A stretch of DNA of 64,000 bases from Liolophura sinensis (GCF_032854445.1 NW_027018014.1:55431-119430), one strand, 5' to 3'. Counted from the stretch's first letter, positions 10,764 through 22,356 are shown. Notes: generated by a model from the sequence alone, not told the origin. Numbers and translations: made by a program.

Positions 10764-11512
10764 TGTTACGACCCAAACTGTCTGTATTATAAAGAGATGC
10801 CTTGTTCGAAATACACGACAGTTTAGACGCACAAAAAAGTAACCAAAACCAGCAGATTTTATTTTACAATAATTCATTACCTTAACAAGAACAGATAATA
10901 AGACTTATACAAATACTTAAGTTTAGCAAGAAAAGATAGGAGCATCTATACAAATACTAGGGTACTTACGGTGTCAAGTCCAAACGACGCATATATTCCA
11001 CAACATATATACCACACAAACATAAATGCTCAGAGGCAAATTCACAAGAGGGAAAATCCACAGTATAACTGAGTGTATGACAAAATATACACAAAATTCC
11101 ACAGACAGGGTCCGTGTACTAATAGGCACTGTGTAGTATACAAGAGCACAAATTAAACATACAAGTTCAGACTGAACAAGTGCTCGGTGGAGATAGGATA
11201 TAAAAAAGCCAGAGGCTATAGAGACACCAAAATTCAGCACAAATGGCCTACTAAAGTAATATACAGCAAAAGCATCCAAGCTCTCAATAATTCTCCGTTC
11301 TCTCCGTTTGACCTGCTTTCATAGGTCTTATATAGCCTGGTGGAATTGTGTAGAATAAGAAAATTCCTGAACACTTGATGTAAACAAACAGGCACCGAAC
11401 TGAGCGCATTCTGGAATATTCTAAGGTAGAGGCAGACAGCAGGCGCTGAACTCAGCGTATGTAAACAGTGGCAAGCTAAATTTAGAAACTGACGGCAGTC
11501 GTGCACATAACA
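10764..11512 (-). repeat. 3' LTR of the Gypsy element
   Basis: The 749-bp sequence starts and ends with TGTTA/TAACA. Its last 80 bp (11433-11512) are repeated at 12061-12140 with one or two differences, which identifies the truncated partner LTR. Confidence 0.7.
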
Positions 11513-11641
11513 CACCCACCCTTCAAGAAAAAAAGTTTTCCTAACTTTTTTTTTACTTACAATATATGTTAAACAATATATGTTAAACAATAATATATAC
11601 AACATTGTAAAACCACATGTAATTAAACATTTATACACAAC

Positions 11642-11770
11642 TTATACACGAGACAAGCAATCTGCAATAACATTATCTTTTCCCTTTATATGTTTGATTT
11701 CAAGATTGCATTCCTGCAACAATAAACTCCACCATAACAATCCAAATTTGCAGCAGAACGCCTAAAGTCG
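11642..11770 (-). pseudogene. Gypsy pol remnant (RNase H end)
   Basis: The minus strand encodes the hallmark end of the Ty3/Gypsy RNase H region (HIKGKDNVIADCLSRV, then a stop), preceded after a frameshift by the SLLLQECNLEI segment. It is followed by only about 130 bp before the polypurine tract and LTR, so no integrase lies downstream. Confidence 0.7.
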
Positions 11771-11892
11771 CTAAGATTGGACTGTTTTGTAACATTTTCG
11801 GGAATCTGATGTCTTCGGCAAAGGTATTTTTTCAACCTTCTTGCCCTGATTTCTCGCAAAAAATAAACAGTCCCTCTCAAGGTGGCTAAATT

Positions 11893-12060
11893 TTAACTGC
11901 GCTGCAAAAATGGCCGATCTCTTTTCTCAAAATTTCTAAACTTTTGCCGATAGGCATCTGGCACAAGCTCATATCTTTTTAAGATAACATCTTTCACAAA
12001 ATCATAATCTGCAGCCTGTTCTGTTGATAACTCTGTGTATATATCCATAGCTTTCATAGC
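11893..12060 (-). pseudogene. Gypsy gag fragment
   Basis: The minus strand encodes AADYDFVKDVILKRYELVP and AYRQKFRNFEKR, a helical Gag segment common in invertebrate Gypsy elements. The frame runs into the LTR stub at its N-terminal side, so the LTR-to-gag leader has been deleted. It ends at a stop after about 55 Gag residues. Confidence 0.65.
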
Positions 12061-12140
12061 CAGACAGCAGGCGCTGAACTCAGCGTATGTAAACAGTGGC
12101 AAGCTAAATTTAGAAACCGACGGCAGTCGTGCACATAACA
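12061..12140 (-). repeat. 5' LTR stub of the Gypsy element
   Basis: Eighty bases match the end of the intact LTR (11433-11512) almost exactly, and the stub is directly joined to gag sequence. Confidence 0.75.
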
Positions 12141-12144
12141 GGTC

Positions 12145-14010
12145 TTAAAGGTCGCTTACCTATATTTATATCTCAATTTTTATCTGATCGTCAGTTTAAG
12201 GTACGGGTGGGGTCCACTCTTTTCAGCAGGAAATGGGTGTACCCCACGGCAGCATTCTATCACCAACTCTGTTTAGCATAAAAATAAATAGCCTAGCAAA
12301 AACATTCACATCTGGCACAGAGGGTTCTTTATACGTTGATGATTTCCTTATATGCTACCGAGCTAAGAATATGAATAATATCGAACGTCAGTTGCAGCTT
12401 TGCCTCAAAAAAATCGAGAAATGGGCAACTGAAAACGGTTTTAGATTTTCAACGTCTAAAACCGTCGGTATGCATTTTTGTAACAAATGGAAACATCATC
12501 TTGATCCCGAGCTTAATTTTTGTGGTGAACAGGTTAAAATTGTTGGAGAAACAAAATTTTTAGGTATAATATTTGATAGTTAACTATCTTTTATACCTCA
12601 TATTAAAATGCTTAAAGCTAAATGTACAAAGGCTCTCGATATAATTAAGGTCGTATCTAGCACCGATTGAGGTGCTGACCGATCAGTTTTACTTAATTTA
12701 TATCGTTCTCTGGTGAGGTCTAAATTGGACTCTGGATCCATCATTTACGGTTCCGCTAGGAAGTCGTATATTAAAATGTTGGACCTTGTTCATCACCAAG
12801 GTTTGAGGCTCAGCCTTGGTGCTTTTAGAACTTCACCAGTAGAAAGTTTATACGTGGAGGCAAATGAGCCTTCCTTATACAACCGACGTACAAAACTGAG
12901 CCTTCAATATGCTACAAAGCTTAAAACACATCCAACAAACCCTGCCTACGATTATGTTTTCAATCCATTATATGTGACAAATACATTAAATGTCCTAACA
13001 AGATCCCTTCGTTTGGTCTTCACACACGGGGCCATATTGTGGAAGCTGACATCAAGCTGGAGGATATAGCTTCGGTGTTTTTCCCGGAGTCTCCTCCATG
13101 GCTTTTTCCACAACCTAAACTTATATTTTATCTACGTAAATATAATAAATCAAATACAAATCCTCTTATAATTCAGCAAAGTTTTGCTGAAATCAAGGCT
13201 GATTATATGGATTATAAATTTATATATAGTGACGGGACACAGGATGGAGACAGGGTTGCGGCTTCGGCTGTCTTAGAACAGCAGGTCACTTCTCTTTGGC
13301 TGCCACCTTCATCTTCTATTTTTTCTGCAGAGGCCAGAGCTATACTCCTGGCCTTATTATATGTTTCCTCTGGGCGTGCCCAGAGGGCAGTGATATGCAG
13401 CGACTCGTCTTGCCTTTTGGCAATTTAGAATAATAAATTTAAAAATCCATTGATACTTGAGATGATAGCCAAACACCGAAAACTAATTGAAAGAGGTAAA
13501 GATATTATATTCTGTTGGATACCAAGTCACACTGGTATCCGTGGAAACACAGTCGTGGACAGGGAAGCGAAAGCTGCCCTATATAAACCTGTATCTCGGG
13601 TTAAAATCTCTTATACTGACGTGAAGTGTAATATTCTTAAATATATTCGTCGCCTTTGACAGGGTGAATGGGACTTGCAGATCCACAGTAAAGTGGATGC
13701 CATCCATCCTGCCATTGGCTACAATGCCTATACTTGTCAAATGTCTCGCAGAGACCAAGTTGTTTTAACGAGGTGTCGTATTGGGCATTCTCATCTGACA
13801 CAATTTCATCTTAGATGTTCGTAGTGCTCCCGAGTGTGTTGGATGTGATGTGCAATGTGACATCAAACGTATCTTAGTTGACTGTGTAGACTTTGCCCAT
13901 ATTAGGCAAAGGTTCTACACGGTCAGCTCTATATATGATTTATTTGACAGCATCGCTGGCGATGTTGTCATAAAATATTTGAAGGCCATTGACCTATATC
14001 ATAAAATATA
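12145..14010 (+). pseudogene. LINE copy 2 ORF2, 3' piece (RT palm to RNase H)
   Basis: The piece picks up where the Gypsy insertion ends. It encodes the RT palm with GVPHGSILSPTLF and the catalytic YVDD box, then the thumb (HHQGLRLSLGAF), and an RNase H domain with YSDGT, AEARAILLALLY, SDSSCLLAI and a C-terminal HTGIRGNTVVDREAK box. The first domain is nearly intact, but stops occur near 12581, 12668 and 13426. The final section carries a C-terminal zinc-binding-like stretch before the 3' UTR. It supplies reverse transcription and second-strand steps in active relatives but is dead here. Confidence 0.85.
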
Positions 14011-14283
14011 AATTTCAATTGTCTGAAATATTTATAGATAAAAGTTATATACATACAGCTTTCCAGATATACTATTTTTAAATATGATGCTTTTCGAGTT
14101 TTAACAGTTTGGGTTTTTTCTTATCTGATTTTAAACATGTCTGTACTTTTTGTTTGATTGTTGATGTTCTCACTATCATTTCGAAAACCTTAACCGTCTC
14201 ACGTTTTCACCTTGTTCTCGCCACGATATGGCTGAAATATTGCCGATGTGGCGTTAAGCCATAATCATTTATTCATTCATTCA

Positions 14284-14971
14284 TTCAAGATTTACACACA
14301 ATCACCAACACAATGACAATATACAGCTATGTGCACCAGTTCCAGCAAAAATTTTTTAAAAAATATTTGGGGGCGGGGGGGGGGGAGATCTATCTCTCAA
14401 TACTGTACAGGGTAACAACATGGATTTAAATTTGGACATCATTCTTTTAATTTTACGCACAGAGCCTTTAAAATTAACACAAACAATATACAGGTATGTG
14501 CACCAGTTCCAGCAAAAAATGAAAAAAGAAAATTTGGGGGGGGGGGTGGAGGGGAATCTATGTCTTAAAGCAAGTATATGGTTTGAATTCAATCTGCCAA
14601 TTATTATGAAACAGGCCACTGATTAATATAAGGTTTCTGATTGCATACATGTATACTGTAACACACACTGTACCTTGTGCACGTTACATTTGTATCTCCT
14701 GCAGTAACTTGAGTGCCCAGATATTCCTGCCTTGGATGGCATTAACCCATAGAGGGTGAAGTCTTGGTCATACGATGCTTTCGTGAAAACAAGGACGAGA
14801 AAACCAAATTGACTTGCCTTTAATATAATATAATATAATATTTACATATAACATACATAATATAATTAAAGGCGTACAGGAGTAAAAATAAAAGAGTACA
14901 AGAAGGAAAAACAGAGTAAAATAGGCATGTAAATTAAAAAAATAAACATAAAGCAACAAACAAGCACTTAC
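14284..14971. other. Gene-free stretch with a 170-bp tandem pair
   Basis: Two copies at about 14308-14400 and 14478-14570 share ACAATATACAGGTATGTGC and CACCAGTTCCAGCAAAAA and end in G-runs. Downstream is AT-rich sequence with a short (TAATA)n run near 14822-14840. I see no gene. Confidence 0.6.
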
Positions 14972-15130
14972 CTTGGACTCTTGAGTCCTCAGGGCCATCA
15001 ACGGGACATCTTCCCAATCATCTTCTTTGGAATTGCTCCTTAGAACAGTGGCTGCCATTTTCACACCCGCAATGTCATCCTCGCCGGTTCCCGACATGCT
15101 CGTCTCTGTCTCCGTCTGCGTCTGCGACAT
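14972..15130 (-). CDS. Candidate first coding exon, unknown protein
   Basis: On the minus strand an ATG at 15130 opens 53 codons that end exactly at a consensus splice donor (AAG|GTAAGT, GT at 14971-14970), phase 0. The peptide is polar and acidic: a Thr/Gln-rich start (MSQTQTETETSMSG), GEDDIAGVK, and KEDDWEDVPL near its end. I do not recognise the family. The frame is also open 8 codons upstream (ATG at 15154), but the first ATG may be UTR. No second exon could be matched to the left within the window, so the rest of the gene is undefined. The DR1 pair at 15442-15473 lies about 310 bp upstream. Confidence 0.45.
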
Positions 15131-15436
15131 ATTTATCTTGTACAATACATACACATAAGAGGTTCAGTTTCTGTTTTGACTGAAATAATGGGTGAGAACA
15201 CCGTCTACACTCAAGGTACACGGGTACAGTATTACGCACAATTCCAGACACTGCTGTCAAATCATTCACGATCGTCTGCTTACAAAAGTCAAACAGAACT
15301 GAAAGTGCAGACGGTTCATACCAATATACTGTACATATAGAGGTGACTTTTCGCTCAATGTTAAATTCCCATAAGACAGCGTAATCTATGTTGCCAAAAA
15401 CATTAACTTTGACTTTAAAAATTTCCAAAGAAATCG

Positions 15437-15560
15437 GTGGTTGACCTATGACCTTTCATTTGACCTTTGACCTACTTTTTAGATAGTGCATTCCGAATGC
15501 ACTATCTGTAAAGTAGGTGAAAGGTCAGATGTCAATAAAAAGGTCAAGTCAACTGAAAGG
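15437..15560. repeat. Imperfect palindrome centred at 15494
   Basis: AGATAGTGCATTC (15481-15493) and GAATGCACTATCT (15495-15507) are perfect inverted arms around one base. Similarity continues outward imperfectly through GACCTAC/GTAGGT. This is likely a small MITE that carries the DR1-like repeats. Confidence 0.6.
15442..15473 (-). promoter_or_regulatory. Two DR1 nuclear-receptor half-site pairs
   Basis: TGACCTATGACCT (15442-15454) and TGACCTTTGACCT (15461-15473) read on the minus strand as AGGTCA-N-AGGTCA. Both are perfect direct repeats with one-base spacing, the RXR/HNF4/COUP-type site. More AGGTCA-like half-sites follow to about 15600. Confidence 0.5.
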
Positions 15561-16684
15561 TAATGGGGCCATCACCTTTTAAAAGGTTCAGGTCAGAGGT
15601 CAACCAATGCCTTTAAAAAAAAACTTCAAAAGTCAGGGTTAAACATGTGACCTCGGATTCTTAATCTCCGACCTCTATTACCCTTTATGTGAAAGCTTGA
15701 GCTCAGTCAGAGAAAAAAGGTTTCCCACCATTTTATCCTCAAAGGGGTACCCCCTTAGGTCAAAAATAGGTCGAAAACTTGTTCTCAGATTGACCTCAGG
15801 CGGACGGGCAGAATATAATCGGCTTTGACCTTCCGCATAATGAAATGTTATCAGAATGAGGCTATGACATCACATAACCTCTGAGCATATGGGCGAATTT
15901 GAGTTTTTTGCTAACCGTTACATTAAGATTTGGTTTAATTTTGACCCTTTGTTAACCCTCTCTAGTAAATCCACTATTCTCTACAATCCAACGCCCTTTT
16001 TTTCTAACCCTCTCAGCTTGAACTTCTTCTTGGTGCGGAGAGCGGGTTAGAGCAGTTTCTTTCGTAAAGCAGGCGTTCAATGCTTTTTGAAAACTAGGTC
16101 TAAAACCCTTAAATTTTTCAGGAAAACATTTTGGGATTTCCAACTTCAATGTAAACCCAGTGCGGATATTTGTAAACCTCGTGGGTGGGGTTGCGTTTAG
16201 GGTTACTAACAGGCACTAGGTTTCCACAACTCCGCACCAGCTTAACGTGTAGGGATGTATTTTTTTTAACTGATGCACACACTCACAGAAAGCACACAAC
16301 AACACACTTCCCTACTTACCTTGCACATTTTAATACTATTTAACGCTTATTTACGCAAAATCACAACCAATAACACACTACTCACACTCATCAAACTTAC
16401 CTGCACAATTTCCGACCTACTTTACACGTTTACTTCTATTGCAGAGTTACCCTCTGCGTGCTTTGATTCGCGTATAAGCCAAGTCTTCTTACATAGTTAT
16501 GACGTGTGTATGTTTTACCTCTTTGTTCACGCTCAGGGGCCATGAATCTGCCACATATACCCCCATTAAAATAACGCACATATGGCACACCATCTAACCC
16601 TATCACGTGTGCACCATGATCTTAAAGTTGCTGAAACAGAGGTACCCACCCCAAGGCAGGATTCGATCCAGACATCACGCCACC

Positions 16685-16689
<5 letters not shown>
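15561..16689. other. Gene-free stretch
   Basis: No coding region can be supported; the frames at 15952-16149 and 16273-16545 have no recognisable features. A short GGATTCGATCCAGAC block near 16657-16671 resembles a pol III box B and may be a SINE relic. Confidence 0.5.

Positions 16690-16743
<54 letters not shown>
16690..16743. repeat. (TA)n microsatellite
   Basis: Uninterrupted TA dinucleotides, about 27 units. Confidence 0.95.
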
Positions 16744-16746
<3 letters not shown>

Positions 16747-16984
16747 GTAGAGATGTATTCTTGCAACTTCGTGCTTGTCATATACATACATATATCAATA
16801 CATGCATACATACATACATATTCCCAAATTACCAGACATTCCCACAGAATATCACCTACACCTTCCCGACATTCCCACAGCACAAGTCGCACATCGTCAA
16901 CACATTCCCGATACGCAAAATGCAATAGTCCCACACTAGCCACACATTCCTGCCATAGTCACCCTTTAACACCCACACTTCCAT

Positions 16985-17315
16985 CACACTTACCTTTCCG
17001 TCACAAATTTGTGACACTTCCCCGCATTCTGTATCAGGCAACAGGATTGGCACTCACAAATCTGTCACATTTCCCCGCATTCTGCACTGGGGAACAGGAC
17101 TGGCACTCCACATTCGGTATCTCCGCATTCGGTATCCGGGAGCAGGATTGGCACTCACAAATCTGTCACACTTCCCCGCATTCTGCATCGGGGAACAGGA
17201 TTGACACTCACAAATCTGTCACACTTCCCCGCATTCTGTATCGGGAACAGGATTGGCACTCACAAATCTGTGACATTTCCCCTCATTCTGCACCGGGGAA
17301 CAGGATTGGCGGTGC
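16985..17315 (+). repeat. Minisatellite of about 60 bp, 5-6 copies
   Basis: Each unit contains CACTCACAAATCTGTCACA, a TTCCCCGCATTCTG block and a GGGAACAGGATTGG block. Units vary by small indels. The 250-codon frame crossing it (16582-17334) is a by-product of the repeat. Confidence 0.85.
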
Positions 17316-17853
17316 GACACATTCCCCACATTAACCGATTCTCGTCATACTCATCTTCTAACACACCGTACTCATCTACTCATCTCAGTGCCATAAAACT
17401 CGGAAGGTGTCTACCACAATTAGCTGTGTACTTACCTGTTCACTTTCAGTACGATCGGACAGTAATTAACGGAATAACGGACATCACACACCTTTATCCA
17501 CCCAAGTACATATAGCCCATTGCGTACAGAACGGCACTAAAATCTCACCTTCAACTCATTGGAATTACACCAACCTCACTCAGCTGGTAGAAACAGTCAC
17601 CCCACCTAACCAAAATTCAAACTTCAATAAATCTCATGGGTAACTAGGCCCTAATTACCGTCCAATCACTTGCCGTTATTCGGCCTATCTCTTAACACAG
17701 AAGGGTAGACAACTCTGGTACAGTCGACGCTGTTATAAAATTTAAAAATTCATTTTACATGGGTTGGTAATTGTGTGTGAATTTTTAAGGCCGTGTGTGT
17801 AAAAGAAAGGAAAATTTACATGCATATCTTCTACCCGCTAACATAAGTTCAAC
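17316..17853. other. Gene-free stretch, probably cadherin intron
   Basis: No features are recognised. It lies immediately downstream (minus strand) of the cadherin exon's splice donor. Confidence 0.4.
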
Positions 17854-18053
17854 CTGATGTAAGGTCGTTCAAGTTTGGAGGTTTTGCCTGACACCGGGTC
17901 AATCCTGAAGAAGCCCTGGGGGTTCCCACCCGTGATGTCAAACTGTAACCTCTGTAGAGGGTTCTGGTCACGATCCTCTGCCTCTATCTTCACCACAGTA
18001 ACGCCTGCTTTGCTGATCTCCACCACGGACGCGTAGTACGCCGGCTCTATGGT
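17854..18053 (-). CDS. Cadherin-repeat exon (partial gene)
   Basis: On the minus strand, an acceptor (TTTCCCCCAG, AG at 18055-18054) opens a 200-bp exon that closes at CAG|GTTGAA (GT at 17853-17852). The translation shows the cadherin repeat pattern: Y-x-A-S-V-V-E at the start, VTVVKIEAEDRD (the DxD calcium motif), LQFDITGGNPQGFF and RIDPVSGKTS. Extracellular cadherin repeats bind calcium at repeat junctions and mediate adhesion; a protocadherin/Fat-like protein is likely, but one repeat cannot assign it. The frame is intact. The tyrosine-recombinase fragment starts on the opposite strand a few bases from its acceptor. Confidence 0.75.
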
Positions 18054-18060
18054 CTGGGGG

Positions 18061-18507
18061 AAATTAGCACTTCTTGTCAAAGACACAGGAAAGAAGGGAA
18101 TGGAAAAGGGTGCCGTCTGGCAGAGATCTTCAGATGAAGACACGGACATAAATCCGACGGAACTCTTTGAACCAGAGGAGATCAAAGAACATGCCCAGGA
18201 CGAAGCGGAGAAGAATGAGCTTGAAGCGAAAGAGAAGTATGAGCTTGAAGCAGTTGAAAGGTATGAAGCGGAGACGAAAGACGAAGCGCAGAAGGATGAG
18301 GTCCAGTGGCCACCACAGGTGACTGCAAAGGCGGAGGACCTACTTGACTGGCTTGAATCTTTCGACGGTGGCGTCAGAAAGACTTCCGCGGCCGAATTAC
18401 ACCGATGACATGCGAGAGCCATCTGGGGAGACATATCCCCCACGTTTGACATGGACGAATCCTTGAAGCCAGAAGTTATCAAGCAGTGGGTGAGCGTTCG
18501 CCCCTGG
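18061..18507 (+). pseudogene. Tyrosine recombinase, N-terminal fragment
   Basis: The frame encodes an acidic, Glu/Lys-rich region (ELEAKEKYELEAVERYEAE) followed by LLDWLESFDGGVRK, AELHR, stop TGA (18406-18408), then HARAIW and PEVIKQW. The second part resembles the core-binding helical domain that precedes the catalytic domain in integrase/Crypton-type tyrosine recombinases. The sequence breaks exactly at 18507, where a LINE begins, and the frame resumes at 24217 after the second copy of the target duplication. Such enzymes cut and join DNA through a 3'-phosphotyrosine. The true 5' end is unknown. It is a pseudogene because of the stop and the 5.7-kb insertion. Confidence 0.6.
18498..18507. 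repeat. Target-site duplication, left copy
   Basis: TCGCCCCTGG here is repeated exactly at 24207-24216, immediately outside the other end of the LINE. Confidence 0.85.
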
Positions 18508-18799
18508 TAATGAATGAATGAATGATTATGGTTTAACGCCACATCGACAATATTTCAGCCATATCATGGCGAGAGCAAGGTGAAAACACGAGGCGTTTGA
18601 GGTTTCCGATATGGTGGTGAGAACATCAAAAATGAAACAAATGTTTGGACATGTATAAAACCAGATTAGAATAACCAAAACCAGTTAGAACTCGAAAACC
18701 CTCATATTTTAAAAACAATATATTAAGAAAGGAATATATAACTTTATCGATAAATATTTATATATTAATAAATTATATCTTCTGATAAAGGCCAATGGC

Positions 18800-21700
18800 C
18801 TTCACATAATTGATGACAACATCGCTGGCGATGTTGTCAAATAAATCATATATAGAGTTGACCGTGTAGAATCTCTGCCGAACTTGGGCAAAGTCCACAC
18901 AGCCAACCAAGATATGTTTGATGCCATATTGGGCATCGCATCCAACGCACTCGGAGCACTACTCCCATCTATAATGAAAATGAAAAAATGCCCAACACGA
19001 CACCTTGTTAAAACTACTTGGTCTCTAGGAGACTTTTCGCAACTATAATTATTGTACCCAGTGACTGGATGAATAGGATGCAGTTTATTATAGACCTCCA
19101 AGTTTCATTCTCCCTGCCAAACGCAACGAATATATTCAAGAATATTAGAATTCATGTCACTAAAAGGGATTTTTATCTTAGATATGGGTTTATTTAGGGC
19201 AGCTTTCGCCTCCCTGTCTGCGACTGTGTTTCCATGGATACCAATATAACTTGATATCCAACAGAATATAATATCTTTACCTCTTTCAATTAGTTTCCTA
19301 TGTATAGCTAAAATTTGAAGGATCAAGGGAATTTTAAATTTATTTTTCTGTATTGCCAATAGGCAAGACAACGAGTCAGTGCATATCACTGCCCTCTGGG
19401 CACACCCAGAAGAAACATATAATAAGGCCAGGAGTATAGCTCTGGCCTCGGCAGAAAATATTGAAAAAGACGATGGAAGACGAAAGGAAGAGACTCGCTG
19501 CTCCATAACATCCGCAGCCGGAACCCTGTCCTCATCCTTCGGCCCGTCAGTATATATAAATTTATAATCCATATAATTAGCTTTAATTTCAGCAAAACCT
19601 TGCTGAATTATAAGAGGATTTACATTCGATTTATTATATTTACGAGGATCAAATATTAGTTTAGTGTGTGGAAGAAGCCATGGAGGAGTCTCCGGAAAAG
19701 ACACCGAAGCTATGTCCTCCAGCTTGATGTTAGCATCCACAATATGGTCCCGTATACGAAGGCCGAACGAAGGGATCTTGTTAGGACATTTAGTATATTT
19801 GTCTACATATAATGGATTGAAAACAAAGTCGTAGGCAGTGTTTGTCGGATGTGCTTTAAGCTTTGTAGCATATCGAAGGCTAAGCTTTATACGTCGGTTA
19901 TATTAAGAAGGCTCATTAGCCTCCACGTATAAACTTTCTACTGGTGAGGTTCTAAAAGCACCAAGGCTGAGCCTCAAACCTTGGTGATGAACAGGATCCA
20001 ACATTTTAATATACGACTTCCTCGAGGAACCGTAAATGATGGATCCAGAGTCCAATTTACACCTCACCAGAGAACGTTATACTTTAAGTAAAACTGATCG
20101 GTCAGCACCCCAGTCAGTGCTGGACACGACCTTTATTATATCGAGAGCCTTTGTACATTTAGCTTTAAGCATTTAAATATGAGGTATAAAAGATAGCTTA
20201 TTATCAAATATTATACCTAAAAATTTTGTTTCTCCAACAATTTTAATCTGTTCACCACACAAGTTAAGCTCGGGATCAAGATGAAGTTTTCGTTTGTTAC
20301 AAAAATGCATACCGACGGTTTTAGACGTTGAAAATCTAAAACCGTTTTCAGTTGCCCATTTCTCGATTTTATTGAGGCAAAGCTGCAACTGACGTTCGAT
20401 ATTATTCATATTCTTAGCTCGGTAGCATATAAGGAAATCATCAACGTATAAAGAACCCTCTGTGCCAGATGTTAATATTTTGGCTAGGCTATTTTCATTA
20501 TGCTAAACAGAGTTGGTGATAGAATGCTGTCCTGGGGTACACCCATTTCCTGCTCATAAGAGTCAGAAAGAGTGGACCCCACCCGTACCTTAAACTGACG
20601 ATCAGATAAAAATTCGGATATAAATATTGGTAATCGACCTTTAAAACCCATATTCGCGAGGTCTTTTAAAATACCATATTTCCATGTGGTGTCGTAGGCC
20701 TTTTTAAGGTCGAAAAATATTGACACCACATGTTCATTGTTAACAAAACCATCACGAATAAAAGTTTCAAATCGAACAAGGTGATTTAAAGTAGATCGAT
20801 CTTGAGAAAAACCACATTGAATATTAGATAAAAGCTTGTTGGTTTCTTGAAACAAGTCTTATCGTTAATCATGTGCTCCGTAGTCGTGCAGACACAGCTG
20901 GTAAGAGCTATGGGACGGTAATTATTTGGATCAGTATGATCCTTACCCAGTTTAGAGACCGGGATAATACACTCCTCCCTCCATGACGGTGGAAAATTAC
21001 CAGTTATCCAAATATCATTAAGCAAGTCCAAGAGAATCTCCATTGGCTCAGGTGGTAAATGGTTCAGAAACTTATAATATACATTATCAGGAACACAAGC
21101 AGTATCGTGGGCCTTTTTTAATGCAGTTTTAAGTTCCTCGATATTAAAAGGACGATTATAATCTTCTAAATTTTTAGAAGAAAAGGTCAATCTAATTTTC
21201 TCCTTCTGGTTTTTAATATGTTGGAATTCTTTAGTATGGTTCTCAGAAGAAAATTTCATGGAAATTGTCTCAGCTAATTTATTGGCTATATCGGAAGGAT
21301 ATATATATATATTATCTCCATCTTTTAAATGCTGGACATTTGCTTTATTAAGTTTCTGAACCATGTTCCAGACCTTACGCATGGGTGTTTTGGACGTAAT
21401 GCCCGAAACAAAGTTCCGCCAACAAGATCGTATCTTGGACTTGGGTAATCGACGAGCTTTAGCTCTAAAAATATGAACCTGGTGTAAGTTATCAGTAGGA
21501 CATATATTGAAATTCCGCTCGGCCTTTTTGCGGTCCTTAATGGCTTTACGACAGTCCTTATCATACCAGGGTTTACTTGTGCATTTTGGATTTGTCGAGG
21601 TTTTATTGATAGTTCTATCGGCAGCGCGTAAAATAAGGTCGTTAAATTTTAATATTGGATCCTCTTCTGCATTGAAAGTCTCTAGAGTGATATCAGCCTT

Positions 21701-22356
21701 ACAGAACATCTCAAACGCGATCCAGTCTGCTTTATCAAACTTCCACCTAGCTACACGTTCTAAAGAATTAGAAGTAGGATAATAGGAAATGGTCACTGAC
21801 ACAAATATCGTCATGCACCTTCCAAGAAAAACCAAGGAAAAGTGATGGATCTGTGATAGTGAGATCGATAGCAGAATAAGTGCCGTTACCCGGATGTAAA
21901 CAGGTATTAGAACCATCATTGAAATAACACAGTTGCCACTTCGATAAGAAGTCCTCCCAGTCTTATAAACGGTTTAGGTAACTGTTCTTTTAGATTGTGT
22001 ACCTGAAAGGCTGAGGTGTTCGGAGGTATATACACCGAACATAATGTGACTGTTTCATATAGTGAAACACGAAAGGCCACAGCCTAAAGCTCTGTATGGA
22101 GAGCAACAGGGCTGTGGATAATATTGTTATTTATGAAGATCGAGGAGCCGCCTGCAGCTCGCTCTTCTTCAATACAATATGTGTTATCAAGGGAATAATT
22201 TTTAAGAGTTATTTTATCTTTGTCAGATGTCTTCAGGTGAGTTTCCTGAAGACACAGGGCAACTGGATTGAAAGATTGAACTAGCTGTGTTATTTCAATA
22301 AAATTTAACTTAAGACCTCGACAATTCTATTGTATAATTTTGTCTAAGGAAGACAT
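18800..22356 (-). pseudogene. LINE copy 3 ORF2 (EN-RT-RNase H)
   Basis: The ATG at 22356 starts the endonuclease domain. A TAG replaces the Trp of the usual WNCRG box nine codons in, and LQETHLK, IYIPPNTS-type (SVYIPPN) and LDLTI-equivalent regions follow with a damaged stretch near 21780-21990. RT runs from about 21700 to 20170 with SWREECIIPVSK, FFDLKKAYDTTWKYG, GVPQDSILSPTLF and the YVDD palm box (near 20440). RNase H spans 19740-19105 with IYTDGP, AEARAILLALLY, CTDSLSCLLAI and NTVADREAK. This is the domain order of the I superfamily. Stops and frameshifts near 20500, 20870, 21930 and elsewhere make it inactive. Confidence 0.85.

Larger units (their letters stand above)
10764..12140 (-). 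mobile_element. Truncated Ty3/Gypsy-type LTR retrotransposon
   Basis: The insertion has the canonical ends TGTTA...TAACA and sits inside LINE copy 2. The flanking bases AGTC (10760-10763) and GGTC (12141-12144) look like a 4-bp target duplication with one change. The element reads on the minus strand: an 80-bp stub of the 5' LTR, a gag fragment, a pol fragment, a purine-rich tract (GAAGGGTGGGTG), then a 749-bp 3' LTR. Most of gag and pol is deleted. It is younger than LINE copy 2 because it interrupts it. Confidence 0.75.
8737..14283 (+). mobile_element. I/Nimb-like LINE copy 2, with nested LTR element
   Basis: The copy begins in the LINE 5' UTR (the GGAGGTCG...GATCAATCG segment shared with 23880-23945 on the other strand) and ends with the shared 3' UTR (TTCACCTTGTTCTCGCCACGATATGGCTGAAATATTGCCGATGTGGCG as a region, 14212-14262) plus an ATTC tandem tail at 14268-14283. 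ORF1 and ORF2 are fused by an internal deletion near 9610. A Gypsy element (10764-12140) interrupts RT. The tandem tetranucleotide tail is typical of the I superfamily. Confidence 0.85.

Noticed and set aside
16582-17334. 250-codon plus-strand frame
   Set aside because: Produced by a TA microsatellite and a 60-bp minisatellite.
17838-18542. 234-codon minus-strand frame
   Set aside because: Only its C-terminal part (the cadherin exon) is real; the Ser-rich N-terminal part is the antisense of the recombinase fragment and crosses the splice acceptor.
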